Positions 25,513-33,858 of a stretch of 64,000 nt of DNA are shown piece after piece (position 1 is the first letter of the stretch; each line of letters begins with the position of its first letter). Below the pieces are notes generated by a model. It did no database searches and was not told where the DNA came from. It saw only the letters and a program-made list of their open reading frames with translations. Source of the stretch: Microbacterium lushaniae (GTDB lineage: Bacteria > Actinomycetota > Actinomycetes > Actinomycetales > Microbacteriaceae); the NCBI RefSeq assembly GCF_008727775.1, contig NZ_CP044232.1, positions 3,348,001 through 3,412,000 of the forward strand, in the 5' to 3' direction. A program made the position numbers and the translations under genes.

Positions 25513-27009
25513 ATGTCGGATGCATCCCACGGAGGTGACGACACCGGCGGCACCGCCGTGAGCGGCGCCGGCGACGGCGACACACGGTTCTTCGGACAGC
25601 CGTGGGCCCTGGCCCACGTGTTCGGCGTGGAGATGTGGGAGCGATTCAGCTTCTACGGCATGCAGGGCATCCTGCTCATCTACATGTACTTCACCGTCGC
25701 CGAGGGCGGCCTGGCGATCGACCGCTCGATCGCGGCGGGCATCGTCGGCGCCTACGGCGGAACGGTGTACCTCTCCACGATCCTCGGCGCGTGGGTGGCC
25801 GACCGTCTCCTCGGGTCGGAGCGGGTGCTGTTCTACAGCGCGATCGTGATCATGGCCGGCCACATCGCCCTCGCCCTGCTCCCCGGCATGTGGGGCCTGG
25901 GCGTCGGCCTCATCCTGGTGGCGGTGGGATCCGGTGGCCTCAAGGCCAATGCCACGTCCGTGGTCGGCTCGCTCTACCGAGCCGACGACACCCGCCGCGA
26001 CGCCGGGTTCTCGCTGTTCTACCTCGGCATCAACCTGGGCGCGTTCTTCGGCCCGATCATCACCGGGGCGCTGCAGTCCACCGTCGGATTCCACTGGGGC
26101 TTCGGCGCCGCCGCCGTCGGCATGGCCCTGGGCCTGCTGCAGTACTCCTTCGGGCGCAAGCAGCTGCCCGCCTCATCCCGCACGGTGCCCAACCCCCTGC
26201 CGGCCGACCGCCGGCTGCTGGTCGTGGGAATCGCCGTGGCCGGCATCGCCGCGGTCGTGGCGCTGGTCCTGCTCGGGGTGGTCCGCGCGGATAACCTCGC
26301 CGTCATCGTGATCCTCGTCACGATCGTCGCCGCCGTGGCGTACTTCGCGGTCATCCTGGCCTCCTCCGCCATCAGCGCCACCGAGCGCTCGCGGGTGTTC
26401 GCGTTCATCCCGCTGTTCGTCGTCAACGTCGGGTTCTGGGCGCTGTACCAGCAGCAGTTCACCGTGATCACGATCTACTCGGACCAGCAGCTGAACCGCA
26501 ACATCCTGGGGTGGGTGATGCCGGTGTCGTGGGTGAATTCGATCAACCCGATCTTCGTCATCATCCTCTCCGGGGTCTTCGCCGCCGTGTGGACGAAGCT
26601 CGGCCCGAGGCAGCCGTCGACGCCGACGAAGTTCGCGCTCGGCGTGATGATCATGGGCGCGGCGTTCCTGCTCTTCCTGCCGTGGGCCAACGGCGCCCCC
26701 AACTCCACGCCGCTGCTGGCGATCGTCGCCATCCTGCTGGTGTTCACCCTCGCCGAGCTGTTCATCTCGCCTGTCGGGCTGTCGGCTTCGACCAAGCTCG
26801 CCCCGGAGCGCTTCCACACGCAGATGGTGGCGCTGTACTTCCTCTCGGTGGCCCTGGGGACCTCGATCGCCGGATGGCTCGCCCAGTTCTACGACCCGCG
26901 CGACGAGGTGCCGTACTTCACGGTGCTGGGTGCCATCGCGATCGTGCTGGGCATCGCGCTGCTCCTGGCCGTCAAGCCCGTGCTGCGCCTCATGAAGGGC
27001 GTGCGCTGA
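25513..27009 (+). CDS. Proton-dependent oligopeptide transporter (POT/PTR family)
   Basis: A 498-residue MFS-fold importer of di- and tripeptides. The POT signature ExxERFxxYG is present as EMWERFSFYG at about 41-50, after GQPWALAHVFG. The second PTR motif region follows (FSLFYLGINLGAFFGPI). About 14 hydrophobic segments are seen, as in bacterial DtpT-type proteins. Its stop is only 3 bp from the stop of convergent pcaC, so there is no room for a terminator. Confidence 0.92.
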   Translation: MSDASHGGDDTGGTAVSGAGDGDTRFFGQPWALAHVFGVEMWERFSFYGMQGILLIYMYFTVAEGGLAIDRSIAAGIVGAYGGTVYLSTILGAWVADRLLGSERVLFYSAIVIMAGHIALALLPGMWGLGVGLILVAVGSGGLKANATSVVGSLYRADDTRRDAGFSLFYLGINLGAFFGPIITGALQSTVGFHWGFGAAAVGMALGLLQYSFGRKQLPASSRTVPNPLPADRRLLVVGIAVAGIAAVVALVLLGVVRADNLAVIVILVTIVAAVAYFAVILASSAISATERSRVFAFIPLFVVNVGFWALYQQQFTVITIYSDQQLNRNILGWVMPVSWVNSINPIFVIILSGVFAAVWTKLGPRQPSTPTKFALGVMIMGAAFLLFLPWANGAPNSTPLLAIVAILLVFTLAELFISPVGLSASTKLAPERFHTQMVALYFLSVALGTSIAGWLAQFYDPRDEVPYFTVLGAIAIVLGIALLLAVKPVLRLMKGVR

Positions 27010-27012
27010 GCG

Positions 27013-27411
27013 TCAGTCCTGCGCGAAGACCTCGGAGGCGATGCGGAAGGCGGTGTTGGCCGCCGGCACACCGCAGTACAGGCCCGCCTGCAGGATCACC
27101 TCTCGGATCTCGTCGACCGTCAGGCCGTTGCGGAGGGCCGCACGCAGGTGCATCGCGAGTTCCTCGTGGTGGCCGAGAGCGATGAGCGCGGTCAGCACGG
27201 CGACCGAGCGCGAACGGCGGTCGAGGCCGGGGCGCGACCAGATGTCGCCCCATGCGACGCGCGTGATGAAGTCCTGGAAGTCGGCGGTGAGCTCGGTGGT
27301 GTTCGCCACGGCACGGTCCACGTGCGCGTCCGAGAGCACCTCGCGCCGCACACCCATGCCCTGGTCGTAGCGCTCCTGGTCGCTCAGTCCTTCTCCGCCC
27401 GGCCGCGTCAT
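27013..27411 (-). CDS. pcaC: 4-carboxymuconolactone decarboxylase
   Basis: A 132-residue member of the CMD family, which decarboxylates 4-carboxymuconolactone to 3-oxoadipate enol-lactone in the protocatechuate branch. RRSRSVAVLTALIALGHHEE (about 65-84) and LRAALRNGLTVDEIREVILQ (about 89-108) are the family hallmarks. It is separate from PcaD here; in many actinobacteria the two are fused as PcaL. The ATG overlaps the pcaD stop by 4 bp. It is the last gene of pcaHGBDC. Confidence 0.95.
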   Translation of the reverse strand: MTRPGGEGLSDQERYDQGMGVRREVLSDAHVDRAVANTTELTADFQDFITRVAWGDIWSRPGLDRRSRSVAVLTALIALGHHEELAMHLRAALRNGLTVDEIREVILQAGLYCGVPAANTAFRIASEVFAQD

Positions 27412-28184
27412 GCGCGGGCCCCCGTGACCTCGTCGAAGAAGTCGCGCAGCACGGATGCGGTGGCCGCCGCGTCGTCGGCCGGCGCCAGGTGCGCCGCATC
27501 CGCGATGCCGACGGCGCGTCCGTTGCGCACGCCTTCGGCGATCTCGCGCGCGGAGCCCTCCGGGGTCACCCCGTCATGGGCACCCCACACCGCCAGCACC
27601 GGTGCGGTGATCCGCCCCAGCCGGTCGCGCGCGTCGAAACCGGCGAGCGCCTCGCAGCACAGCGCGTAGCTCTCGTCGTCGGTCTCCTGCAGCACCCGCA
27701 GCAGGCGGCCGGTGATGTCGGGGTTCTTCTCGATCGAACCGGGGGCGAACCACCGCTGGGCCGAGCCGATGATGAGCGTCGACGTGCTCTGGGCGCGCAC
27801 CTGCGCGGCCCGCTCCTGCCACCCGTCACCCGTGCCGATCGCGGCGCCGGTGCACAGGAGGGCGGCGGCGCGCACGCGGTCGGGATGCCGCAGGAGCAGC
27901 TCGAGTCCGACGCATCCGCCCAGGGACACCCCCGCGTACAGGAACGGCTCGGCCACGGCGTCGGCCACGGCGTCGGCGAGGTCGGCGACGGTGAACGGCT
28001 CGGTCGCCGGCGGCGCCTGGCCGTGCCCGGGGAGGTCCCACGTGAGGAGGCGATACTGCTCGGCGAGAGCGGGCGCCGTGGTCTCCCACAGAATGGTCGA
28101 GGTCCCCAGTGACGGACCGAGCACCAGGAGCGGCGCATCGGGCGGCCCGACGGGTTCGCTCAGTGAGATCGGCGGGGTGCTCAT
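27408..28184 (-). CDS. pcaD: 3-oxoadipate enol-lactonase
   Basis: A 258-residue alpha/beta hydrolase that opens 3-oxoadipate enol-lactone to 3-oxoadipate. The nucleophile elbow GVSLGG places Ser87, the acid is in VWGAHDG and the histidine in ADAAHLAP. LTWDLPGHGQ supplies the usual oxyanion-side motif. It overlaps both pcaB (4 bp) and pcaC (4 bp). The protein ends just where a PcaL fusion would continue into PcaC, which shows the split form. Confidence 0.94.
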   Translation of the reverse strand: MSTPPISLSEPVGPPDAPLLVLGPSLGTSTILWETTAPALAEQYRLLTWDLPGHGQAPPATEPFTVADLADAVADAVAEPFLYAGVSLGGCVGLELLLRHPDRVRAAALLCTGAAIGTGDGWQERAAQVRAQSTSTLIIGSAQRWFAPGSIEKNPDITGRLLRVLQETDDESYALCCEALAGFDARDRLGRITAPVLAVWGAHDGVTPEGSAREIAEGVRNGRAVGIADAAHLAPADDAAATASVLRDFFDEVTGARA

Positions 28185-29581
28185 GCGTTCTCCTGTCCTG
28201 CGGCGGCGGGGCGCTTCCGGGTGACGACGTCGTCGACGAATCGTCCGGCGAGCCCGGTGTACCGGGCCGGATCGAGCAGCTCGGCGACGAAGGCGTCCAC
28301 CGAAGGGGCGCCCTGCTCATCGGCGAGGGTGCGGACCGCCGGCTCTGCGGACAGCAGGGCGGCGAGGTCGGCGCCCTGGGCTGCGGCCCGCACGAGCTCC
28401 GGCATCCGGGCGGCGCCGAGGGCAGGCGCCAGCACGAGCGAGAGCCGCTCCGAGACGAGCAGCCCCCCGGTCGCGGCGACGTTGCGGGCCAGGGCCTCAG
28501 CATCCACCCGCAGGCCCGCGGCCAGCGTCGCCGCCGTCGCGGTGGCGCCGAGGGCCAGGCGGAGGAGCTCGCGCAGCGTCGGCCATTCGGCATGCCACGC
28601 GCCGTCGGGGCGCTCGTCGACGGCGAATGCGCCGGCCAGGTGCAGCGTCGCGCCCAGCTGCGGGGCGCGCAGGGCGGCCGAGCGCACCAGCACGGATGCC
28701 GCGGGGTTCTGCTTCTGCGGCATCGCCGACGACCCGCCGCCGGTCCCCTCGGCCAGTTCGCCGATCTCGGTGCGGCTGGCGGTGGCGACATCGGCGGCCA
28801 GCACGCCGACCGCGTCGATCGCCTGGACGAGGGCGTCGCCGAGCTCGGTGACGGGCCAGCGGACGGTGTGCCACGGCGCGTCGGGGGCTGCCAGCCCGAG
28901 TTCGTCGGCGAACACCGCGGGCAGCTCGGCGGCGGCGGCGGCTCCGGCGATCTCCACGAACGAGGCCAGGGTGCCGGCGGCGCCTCCGAGCTGGGCGGGC
29001 AGGCGATCGCCCGCCTCGGCGAGCCGGTCGGCGGCGCGCCGCACGCCGCGCACCCACATGCCGGCACGGTGCCCGAGGGTCGTCGGGACGGCATGCTGCG
29101 TGAGCGTCCGGGCGGCCGCGACGTCGCCGCGATGGGCCGCGGCGAACGCCGACAGCGCCGCATCCGCCGCGTGCAGCGACGCCTGGATGTCGCCGACGGC
29201 CCGGCGGGCGACGAGCATGAGGGCCGAATCGAGGATGTCCTGGCTGGTGGCGCCACGGTGCACCCACATGCGCAGGTCGGCCGGCACGTGCTCCCGCAGC
29301 ATCCCGACCAGGGGGATGACGGGGTTGCCGCCGGCCACGGATGCTGCGGCAAGCGCCTGCACGTCGGAGCCGACGCGCTGCCCCGCCGACGCGACCGCCT
29401 CAGCCGCTGCCGCCGGGGCGATGCCCTGCCGCACGTACGCGCGGGTCAGTGCCGCCTCCACCTCGACGAGCGCGCCGAGGACGGCCGCATCCGTCACCGT
29501 CTCGTCGTGACCGACGGTCACCGGAGACAGCAGTCCGGCATCCACAGCGCGTGCGGTGCCGGGGGATGCATCAGAAGGCAA
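28181..29581 (-). CDS. pcaB: 3-carboxy-cis,cis-muconate cycloisomerase
   Basis: A 466-residue member of the fumarase/aspartase superfamily that cyclises 3-carboxymuconate to 4-carboxymuconolactone. The superfamily signature is GGGSSAMPQKQNP mid-protein, and VHRGATSQDILDSALML carries another conserved region. The open frame starts at a TTG (29581) that overlaps pcaG by 11 bp and has GGAG about 10 nt upstream. A GTG at 29545 would also give a normal N-terminus (DAGLLSPVTVG), so the start is unsettled. Confidence 0.93.
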   Translation of the reverse strand: MPSDASPGTARAVDAGLLSPVTVGHDETVTDAAVLGALVEVEAALTRAYVRQGIAPAAAAEAVASAGQRVGSDVQALAAASVAGGNPVIPLVGMLREHVPADLRMWVHRGATSQDILDSALMLVARRAVGDIQASLHAADAALSAFAAAHRGDVAAARTLTQHAVPTTLGHRAGMWVRGVRRAADRLAEAGDRLPAQLGGAAGTLASFVEIAGAAAAAELPAVFADELGLAAPDAPWHTVRWPVTELGDALVQAIDAVGVLAADVATASRTEIGELAEGTGGGSSAMPQKQNPAASVLVRSAALRAPQLGATLHLAGAFAVDERPDGAWHAEWPTLRELLRLALGATATAATLAAGLRVDAEALARNVAATGGLLVSERLSLVLAPALGAARMPELVRAAAQGADLAALLSAEPAVRTLADEQGAPSVDAFVAELLDPARYTGLAGRFVDDVVTRKRPAAAGQENA

Positions 29582-30143
29582 GGAAGACGGTCTCCTTCTC
29601 GCCCTGCAGCCAGATGTCGTGGTGCAGATGGCCGTCGGGCGTGCGTGTTGCGATGAGCGTAGCGCGCTCGTCGGGCTCGAGAGAGGACAGCAGCGCGTCC
29701 TTCTCCCGCAGCTCCTCGTACTCGGGCAGGTAGATGCGCGTCACGAGCTTGTCGGGGAGACCTCGGGCGAACACGACGACCGAGTAGAACGGCGCGCCGC
29801 CGTCGACGGGCCCGGGGTTGCAGGTCCAGAACTCGTAGTGCCCGACGTCGGTGGTCGCCGAACGCCCGAAGCCGGTGAAGGTGTGGTCGTCGCGGCGGAT
29901 GGCGCCCTGGGCGCGCGGGATCTGCCCGTTCTCGTCGGCGCTCCAGATCTCCACGACGGCGTCGGGGATCGGCGCGCCCGCGCCGTCGTACACGGTGCCG
30001 CCGAGCACGATCGCGCCCGGGCTGTGCGGGAAGACGACTTCATGCTTCTTGGCGTAGTCCAGCCCGAACGCGAAGAACGGCCCGACGGTCTGGCCGCCGG
30101 TGGGTTCGTGCGTCGTGGGCTCCTGGGGTCGGCGGATGGCCAT
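29571..30143 (-). CDS. pcaG: Protocatechuate 3,4-dioxygenase, alpha subunit
   Basis: A 190-residue subunit of the intradiol ring-cleaving dioxygenase, built on the same beta-sandwich as PcaH but without the iron ligands. PTGGQTVGPFFAFGLDY (about 14-30) and VVEIWSADENGQI (about 63-75) are typical of the alpha subunit. The open frame is longer upstream but the ATG at 30143, which overlaps the pcaH stop (TGATG), is the clear start. It pairs with PcaH to convert protocatechuate to 3-carboxy-cis,cis-muconate. Confidence 0.95.
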   Translation of the reverse strand: MAIRRPQEPTTHEPTGGQTVGPFFAFGLDYAKKHEVVFPHSPGAIVLGGTVYDGAGAPIPDAVVEIWSADENGQIPRAQGAIRRDDHTFTGFGRSATTDVGHYEFWTCNPGPVDGGAPFYSVVVFARGLPDKLVTRIYLPEYEELREKDALLSSLEPDERATLIATRTPDGHLHHDIWLQGEKETVFLAF

Positions 30144-31003
30144 CAGTGCTCTCCCTCGGGCTCGAACCAGGTGGCGTCGGGGCCGTCCACGACGATGTCG
30201 AAGCGGTACCCCATCGAGAACTCGGGCACCGACAGGTCGTGGTCGTAGACCCCGACCAGGCGATCGCGGTCCTGCTGACGCCAGATCGTGTTGTAGATCG
30301 GGTCGAGGGGGAACAGCGGGTCGCCCGGGAAGTACATCTGGGTGACCAGGCGCTGCGTGAACCCCGAGCCGAAGATCGAGAAGTGGATGTGCGCCGGACG
30401 CCACGCGTTGACGTGGTTCTTCCACGGGTACGGGCCCGGCTTGATCGTCGTGAAGACGTACTGGCCGTCGTCATCGGTGATCGTGCGGCCCGCTCCGGTG
30501 AAGTTCGGGTCCAGGGGCGCCGGATGCTGGTCGCGCTGGTGGATGTAGCGACCTGCCGCGTTGGCCTGCCAGATCTCGATGAGCTGGTTGCGCACGGGGC
30601 GGCCCCACGAGTCCAGGAGGCGCCCGCGCACCGTGATGCGCTCGCCCTGCGGTTCGCCGGTGTGCTGCAGCGTGAGGTCGGCCTCGATGGCGGCGACATC
30701 GCGCTGCCCGTACGCCGGCGACCACAGCTCGATGGTCTCGGGGTCGACCAGCTTGAGGTTCTTCGTCGGGTGGCGCAGGAGGCTCGAGCGGTACGGCGGG
30801 AAGTCGTGCAGGCTGATCGGGAGCTTCTCACCCGCGTCCGCACGGCGCTGAGCGGCGGCGTGGTGGTCGACGATCTCCTGCGTGATCTGGTTCTGCGACG
30901 GCATGTCGGGCGAGGCGAGCAGCGATTCGGGTGCTGCGGCGGTCGGCTCCGCGGGCGACGAGAACGATCCCCGCTCCGGCGCGTCGGGCTGCGCTGAGGT
31001 CAT
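30143..31003 (-). CDS. pcaH: Protocatechuate 3,4-dioxygenase, beta subunit
   Basis: A 286-residue subunit that holds the catalytic Fe(III). The four ligands are visible with the exact family spacing: Tyr153 (GRYIHQRD), Tyr192 (GPYPW), His205 and His207 (WRPAHIHFS). The N-terminus is about 45 residues longer than the Pseudomonas protein and is Ala/Pro/Ser-rich. The ATG at 31003 has a strong AAAGGAG ribosome binding site. It is the first gene of pcaHGBDC, divergent from an MFS gene, with an inverted repeat in the shared promoter region. Confidence 0.97.
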   Translation of the reverse strand: MTSAQPDAPERGSFSSPAEPTAAAPESLLASPDMPSQNQITQEIVDHHAAAQRRADAGEKLPISLHDFPPYRSSLLRHPTKNLKLVDPETIELWSPAYGQRDVAAIEADLTLQHTGEPQGERITVRGRLLDSWGRPVRNQLIEIWQANAAGRYIHQRDQHPAPLDPNFTGAGRTITDDDGQYVFTTIKPGPYPWKNHVNAWRPAHIHFSIFGSGFTQRLVTQMYFPGDPLFPLDPIYNTIWRQQDRDRLVGVYDHDLSVPEFSMGYRFDIVVDGPDATWFEPEGEH

Positions 31004-31069
31004 GTGGACTCCTTTGGCTCACCGGGTTCGACATTCAGGGTGACATCCCGCGACCGCCCCCGGAGATCC

Positions 31070-31088
31070 ATTCCCACCGAGTGAGAAT
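31070..31088. promoter_or_regulatory. Candidate operator between pcaH and the MFS gene
   Basis: ATTCCCAC-CGA-GTGAGAAT, an 8-3-8 inverted repeat with one mismatch, 67 bp upstream of pcaH and 47 bp upstream of the divergent MFS ATG. The size and GAAT/ATTC ends suit an IclR-type regulator, the usual family for pca genes in several bacteria. No pcaR is adjacent. Confidence 0.4.
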
Positions 31089-31120
31089 CAGCGACGGCCG
31101 CGGGTCCCCCGCGACTGGAC

Positions 31121-31126
31121 TAGAGT
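31121..31126 (+). promoter_or_regulatory. Predicted -10 box (TAGAGT) of the CynX-type MFS gene
   Basis: TAGAGT ends 8 nt before the ATG at 31135; there is no ribosome binding site, so a leaderless transcript is likely. Confidence 0.45.
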
Positions 31127-31134
31127 CCGTGAGA

Positions 31135-32388
31135 ATGGGCGAGGACACGAAAGCGACGCGGCTGCCTCCCGTCGCATCCGGGACCCTCGTCATCGCGGTG
31201 TGCCTGGTCGCCGCGAACATGCGCCCCACGGTGACAGCGGTCGGGCCGCTCCTGGACCGGATCGGCGACGACACCGGCATGTCGGTCGCGACCCTCGGCC
31301 TGATCACCTCCATCCCGCTCATCGCGTGGGCGATCGTGTCGCCGCTCGCCCACGACCTCAGCCGCCGGTTCGGGCTGTCCCGCGTCGTGACGTGGGCACT
31401 CGTCCTGCTGACCGCCGGCACGATCGTGAGATCGCTTCCCGGCATGCCCGCCGCGCTGTGGCTGGGGACGGCGATCATCGGCGCCGCTCTCGCCCTGACG
31501 AACGTCCTCATGCCCGCCGCGATCAAGCGCGACTTCCCCGGGCGCACCGCCCTCATGATGGCGGTCTACACGGCGCTCCTCGGCGCCGTCGGCGCCGTCG
31601 CCTCCGGCGTCGCGGTGCCGATCGCGCAGGCCGTCGGCGACGAGGCGGGATGGCGCGTCGCCCTCCTGATCACCGGCGGCATCCTCCTGCCGTTCGCGAT
31701 CGGCGCGTGGGCGTGGGCCGCGCGGGGCACGCATCCGCCGCGTCCGCCGCGCGGGAGTGCACGCCGTCCGCCGACCGGCATCTGGTCCGACCGCACGGCG
31801 TGGCTGGTCGCCGGCTACATGGGCCTGCAGGCGTCCACCTTCTACATGCTCGTGACGTGGCTTGCGACGATCTCCGTGTCGACGGGGCGCAGCCCGCTGG
31901 TCGCCGGCTTCGACGTCATGATCTACCAGCTGTGCTCCCTGGCGGGCTCCCTCGTGATCCCCCTCGTCCTGCGGGGAGCCGCGGAGCGGTTCATCCCCGC
32001 CGCGATCCCGGTCCTGGGCATCACCGGCACCGTCGGACTCATGGTGGCACCCGACGCCATCCTCGTGTGGTGCGTGCTTCTGGGCCTGTTCGGCGGGGCG
32101 TCGCTCGGGATGGCACTGACGCTCGTGGCGCACCGCGCTCGCGACCACGACACCGCCACCGTCCTGTCGGGCATGGCGCAGTCGGTGGGCTACCTCATCG
32201 CCGCGGTCGGCCCCGTCGCCTTCGGAGCACTGCACGCCGCGGTGGGCGGATGGTTCGCGTCGCTGTCGCTCCTGCTCGCAGCGATGATCGGACAGAGCGT
32301 CGTGGGGGTCTTCGCCGGTCGCGACCGCTTCGTGCTCGAACCGCGGGTCAATCCGAAGGGAAGGCCAGGCGGCGCAGCAGCAGGATGA
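31135..32388 (+). CDS. MFS transporter, CynX/NimT type
   Basis: A 417-residue protein with 12 predicted transmembrane segments. It starts with the CynX/NimT pattern NMRPTVTAVGPLLDRIGDD, about 28-46, followed by SPLAHDLSRRFGLSRVV as the MFS loop motif. Relatives are annotated as cyanate, nitroimidazole or general organic-anion transporters. Its place between pcaH and the hydroxycinnamate-like locus suggests aromatic acid uptake or efflux, which is inference. Its last 41 bp overlap the 3' end of the MarR gene on the other strand. Confidence 0.83.
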   Translation: MGEDTKATRLPPVASGTLVIAVCLVAANMRPTVTAVGPLLDRIGDDTGMSVATLGLITSIPLIAWAIVSPLAHDLSRRFGLSRVVTWALVLLTAGTIVRSLPGMPAALWLGTAIIGAALALTNVLMPAAIKRDFPGRTALMMAVYTALLGAVGAVASGVAVPIAQAVGDEAGWRVALLITGGILLPFAIGAWAWAARGTHPPRPPRGSARRPPTGIWSDRTAWLVAGYMGLQASTFYMLVTWLATISVSTGRSPLVAGFDVMIYQLCSLAGSLVIPLVLRGAAERFIPAAIPVLGITGTVGLMVAPDAILVWCVLLGLFGGASLGMALTLVAHRARDHDTATVLSGMAQSVGYLIAAVGPVAFGALHAAVGGWFASLSLLLAAMIGQSVVGVFAGRDRFVLEPRVNPKGRPGGAAAG

Positions 32389-32815
32389 GCTGGTCGCGCT
32401 CATCGGCGCTCAGGTCGGCGTGCACGCCGACCTCGGAGCGCCGCGCGGTCTCGGCGGCCGCGGCGAACAGCGCGCGCCCGGCATCCGTTGCCACCACGAC
32501 GTTCGCGCGCCGGTCGGCGGGATCGGGCTGACGCTCGACGAGGCCACGGGACTGCAGATCGTCCACGAGCGCGACCACCTGGCTCGGGTCGAGCCGGAGG
32601 AACTCCGCCAGTTCCCGCTGCGACGGCCGTGCGTCGGTGGCCGACAGGGCCAGCACGGAGTACGAGCGCGCCCGCAGCCCGTGCTCGGCGAGGGCGGCGT
32701 TACCGGCGGCGAGCGAGAGGGCATTGGCGCGCGCGAGCAGGAAGCTGAGATCGTCGGTGAGCACCGAGTCGCCCAGACCGGCCCTCGAAGCGGCCGTGTC
32801 CGCGGGCTTCGACAT
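32348..32815 (-). CDS. MarR-family transcriptional regulator (CouR-like by context)
   Basis: A 155-residue winged-helix regulator. The DNA-binding part is PSQRELAEFLRLDPSQVVAL with the wing DPADRRANVV, followed by a C-terminal dimerisation helix. It is divergent from the CoA-dependent aromatic operon. In Rhodococcus the equivalent locus is controlled by the MarR repressor CouR, whose ligand is a hydroxycinnamoyl-CoA, so a similar role is likely. The ATG lies 7 nt after a TAACAT -10 box. The 3' end overlaps the convergent MFS gene by 41 bp. Confidence 0.85.
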   Translation of the reverse strand: MSKPADTAASRAGLGDSVLTDDLSFLLARANALSLAAGNAALAEHGLRARSYSVLALSATDARPSQRELAEFLRLDPSQVVALVDDLQSRGLVERQPDPADRRANVVVATDAGRALFAAAAETARRSEVGVHADLSADERDQLILLLRRLAFPSD

Positions 32816-32822
32816 GGCATCG

Positions 32823-32846
32823 ATGTTAGCCGACTTGATGGATAAC
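32823..32846 (-). promoter_or_regulatory. marR -10 box with overlapping candidate operator
   Basis: On the minus strand TAACAT (32823-32828) is 7 nt before the MarR ATG. It overlaps an imperfect inverted repeat, GTTAGCC (32825-32831) with GGATAAC (32840-32846), 6 of 7 paired. Autoregulation is inferred. Confidence 0.4.
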
Positions 32847-32854
32847 GCGAATGA

Positions 32855-32883
32855 TTGACATTTTCAACGGTGTGCAGTTGGAT
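32855..32883 (+). promoter_or_regulatory. Promoter of the hydroxycinnamate-like operon
   Basis: A consensus -35 TTGACA (32855-32860) is 17 bp from TTGGAT (32878-32883). An AAGGAG ribosome binding site (32895-32900) sits 6 nt before the SDR ATG, so this operon has a leader, unlike most single genes nearby. The MarR promoter faces it a few bases away. Confidence 0.6.
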
Positions 32884-32906
32884 GAGTGGGAACGAAGGAG
32901 TCATTC

Positions 32907-33836
32907 ATGTCGCTCGAAGGCAAGGTCGCCATCGTCACCGGTTCGGGCCGGGGACTGGGACTCGCATACGCACAGGAACTGGCACGGCAGGGTGCTGCCG
33001 TGGTCATCAACGACGTCGACGCCGCCACCGCGGCCGACGCCGTCGCATCGATCGAGTCCACCGGCGGCAAGGCCGTCGCCGTGGTCGCGCCGGTCGGACC
33101 CACCGAGACCGCCAAGCAGCTCGTGCAGACCGCCGTCGACACCTACGGGCGGCTGGACATCCTCGTCACCAACGCCGGCGTCCTGCGCGACACCGTGCTG
33201 TGGAAGATGAGCGACGACGACTTCGACACCGTCATCAACGTGCACCTGCGCGGGACGTTCACGACCGTGCGTGAGGCGGCGACCTACATGCGCGCCAACG
33301 AGATCCCCGGCCGCATCATCACGATCGGCTCCCCCACCGGGCAGCGCGGCAACTTCGGCCAGACCAACTACGCCGCCGCCAAGGCCGGCATCGTCGGCAT
33401 GGTGCGCACGTGGGCCCTGGAGCTGAAGAAGGCGGGCATCACCGTCAACGCCGTCATCCCCGTCGCCGCCACGGCCATGACGGCGACCGTGCCGTACTTC
33501 GCCGCCGCCGTCGAAGCGGACGAGAAGGGCGAGCCGATGCCGGCGTTCTTCCGCCACGACCTCGGCTTCGGCACGAGCGACGACGTCGCGGGCCTCATCG
33601 CCTACCTCGCCTCGGATGCGGCCGCCGGCGTCACCGGCCAGGCCATCGGCGTGGGCGGCGACCGCCTGCAGCTGTGGTCGCACCCCGAGCCGGTGGCCAC
33701 GGCCTACCACGACGGCGGCTGGTCGTACGACGCGCTGCAGGACGGCTTCGCCGATGCGGTAGGCCCCCTGCAGTCGGTCGGCGAGAAGTTCCCGCCGCTG
33801 CCCGAAGACCTGCAGCGGCCCGCGCCGGGCGCCTGA
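32907..33836 (+). CDS. SDR-family dehydrogenase, probable 3-hydroxyacyl-CoA dehydrogenase
   Basis: A 309-residue protein. The cofactor motif TGSGRGLG is at 11-18, then TNAG, and the Ser-Tyr-Lys set in IGSPTGQRGN and NYAAAKAG. A C-terminal extension of about 55 residues (from DRLQLWSHPEP on) is typical of SDRs that act on (3R)-hydroxyacyl-CoA, as in the MFE-2 dehydrogenase domain. In this operon it would oxidise the beta-hydroxyacyl-CoA formed by the MaoC hydratase. The start at 32907 is fixed by the AAGGAG site. Confidence 0.85.
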   Translation: MSLEGKVAIVTGSGRGLGLAYAQELARQGAAVVINDVDAATAADAVASIESTGGKAVAVVAPVGPTETAKQLVQTAVDTYGRLDILVTNAGVLRDTVLWKMSDDDFDTVINVHLRGTFTTVREAATYMRANEIPGRIITIGSPTGQRGNFGQTNYAAAKAGIVGMVRTWALELKKAGITVNAVIPVAATAMTATVPYFAAAVEADEKGEPMPAFFRHDLGFGTSDDVAGLIAYLASDAAAGVTGQAIGVGGDRLQLWSHPEPVATAYHDGGWSYDALQDGFADAVGPLQSVGEKFPPLPEDLQRPAPGA

Positions 33837-33858
33837 CCCCCCGCGCTCAGGGCCGACG

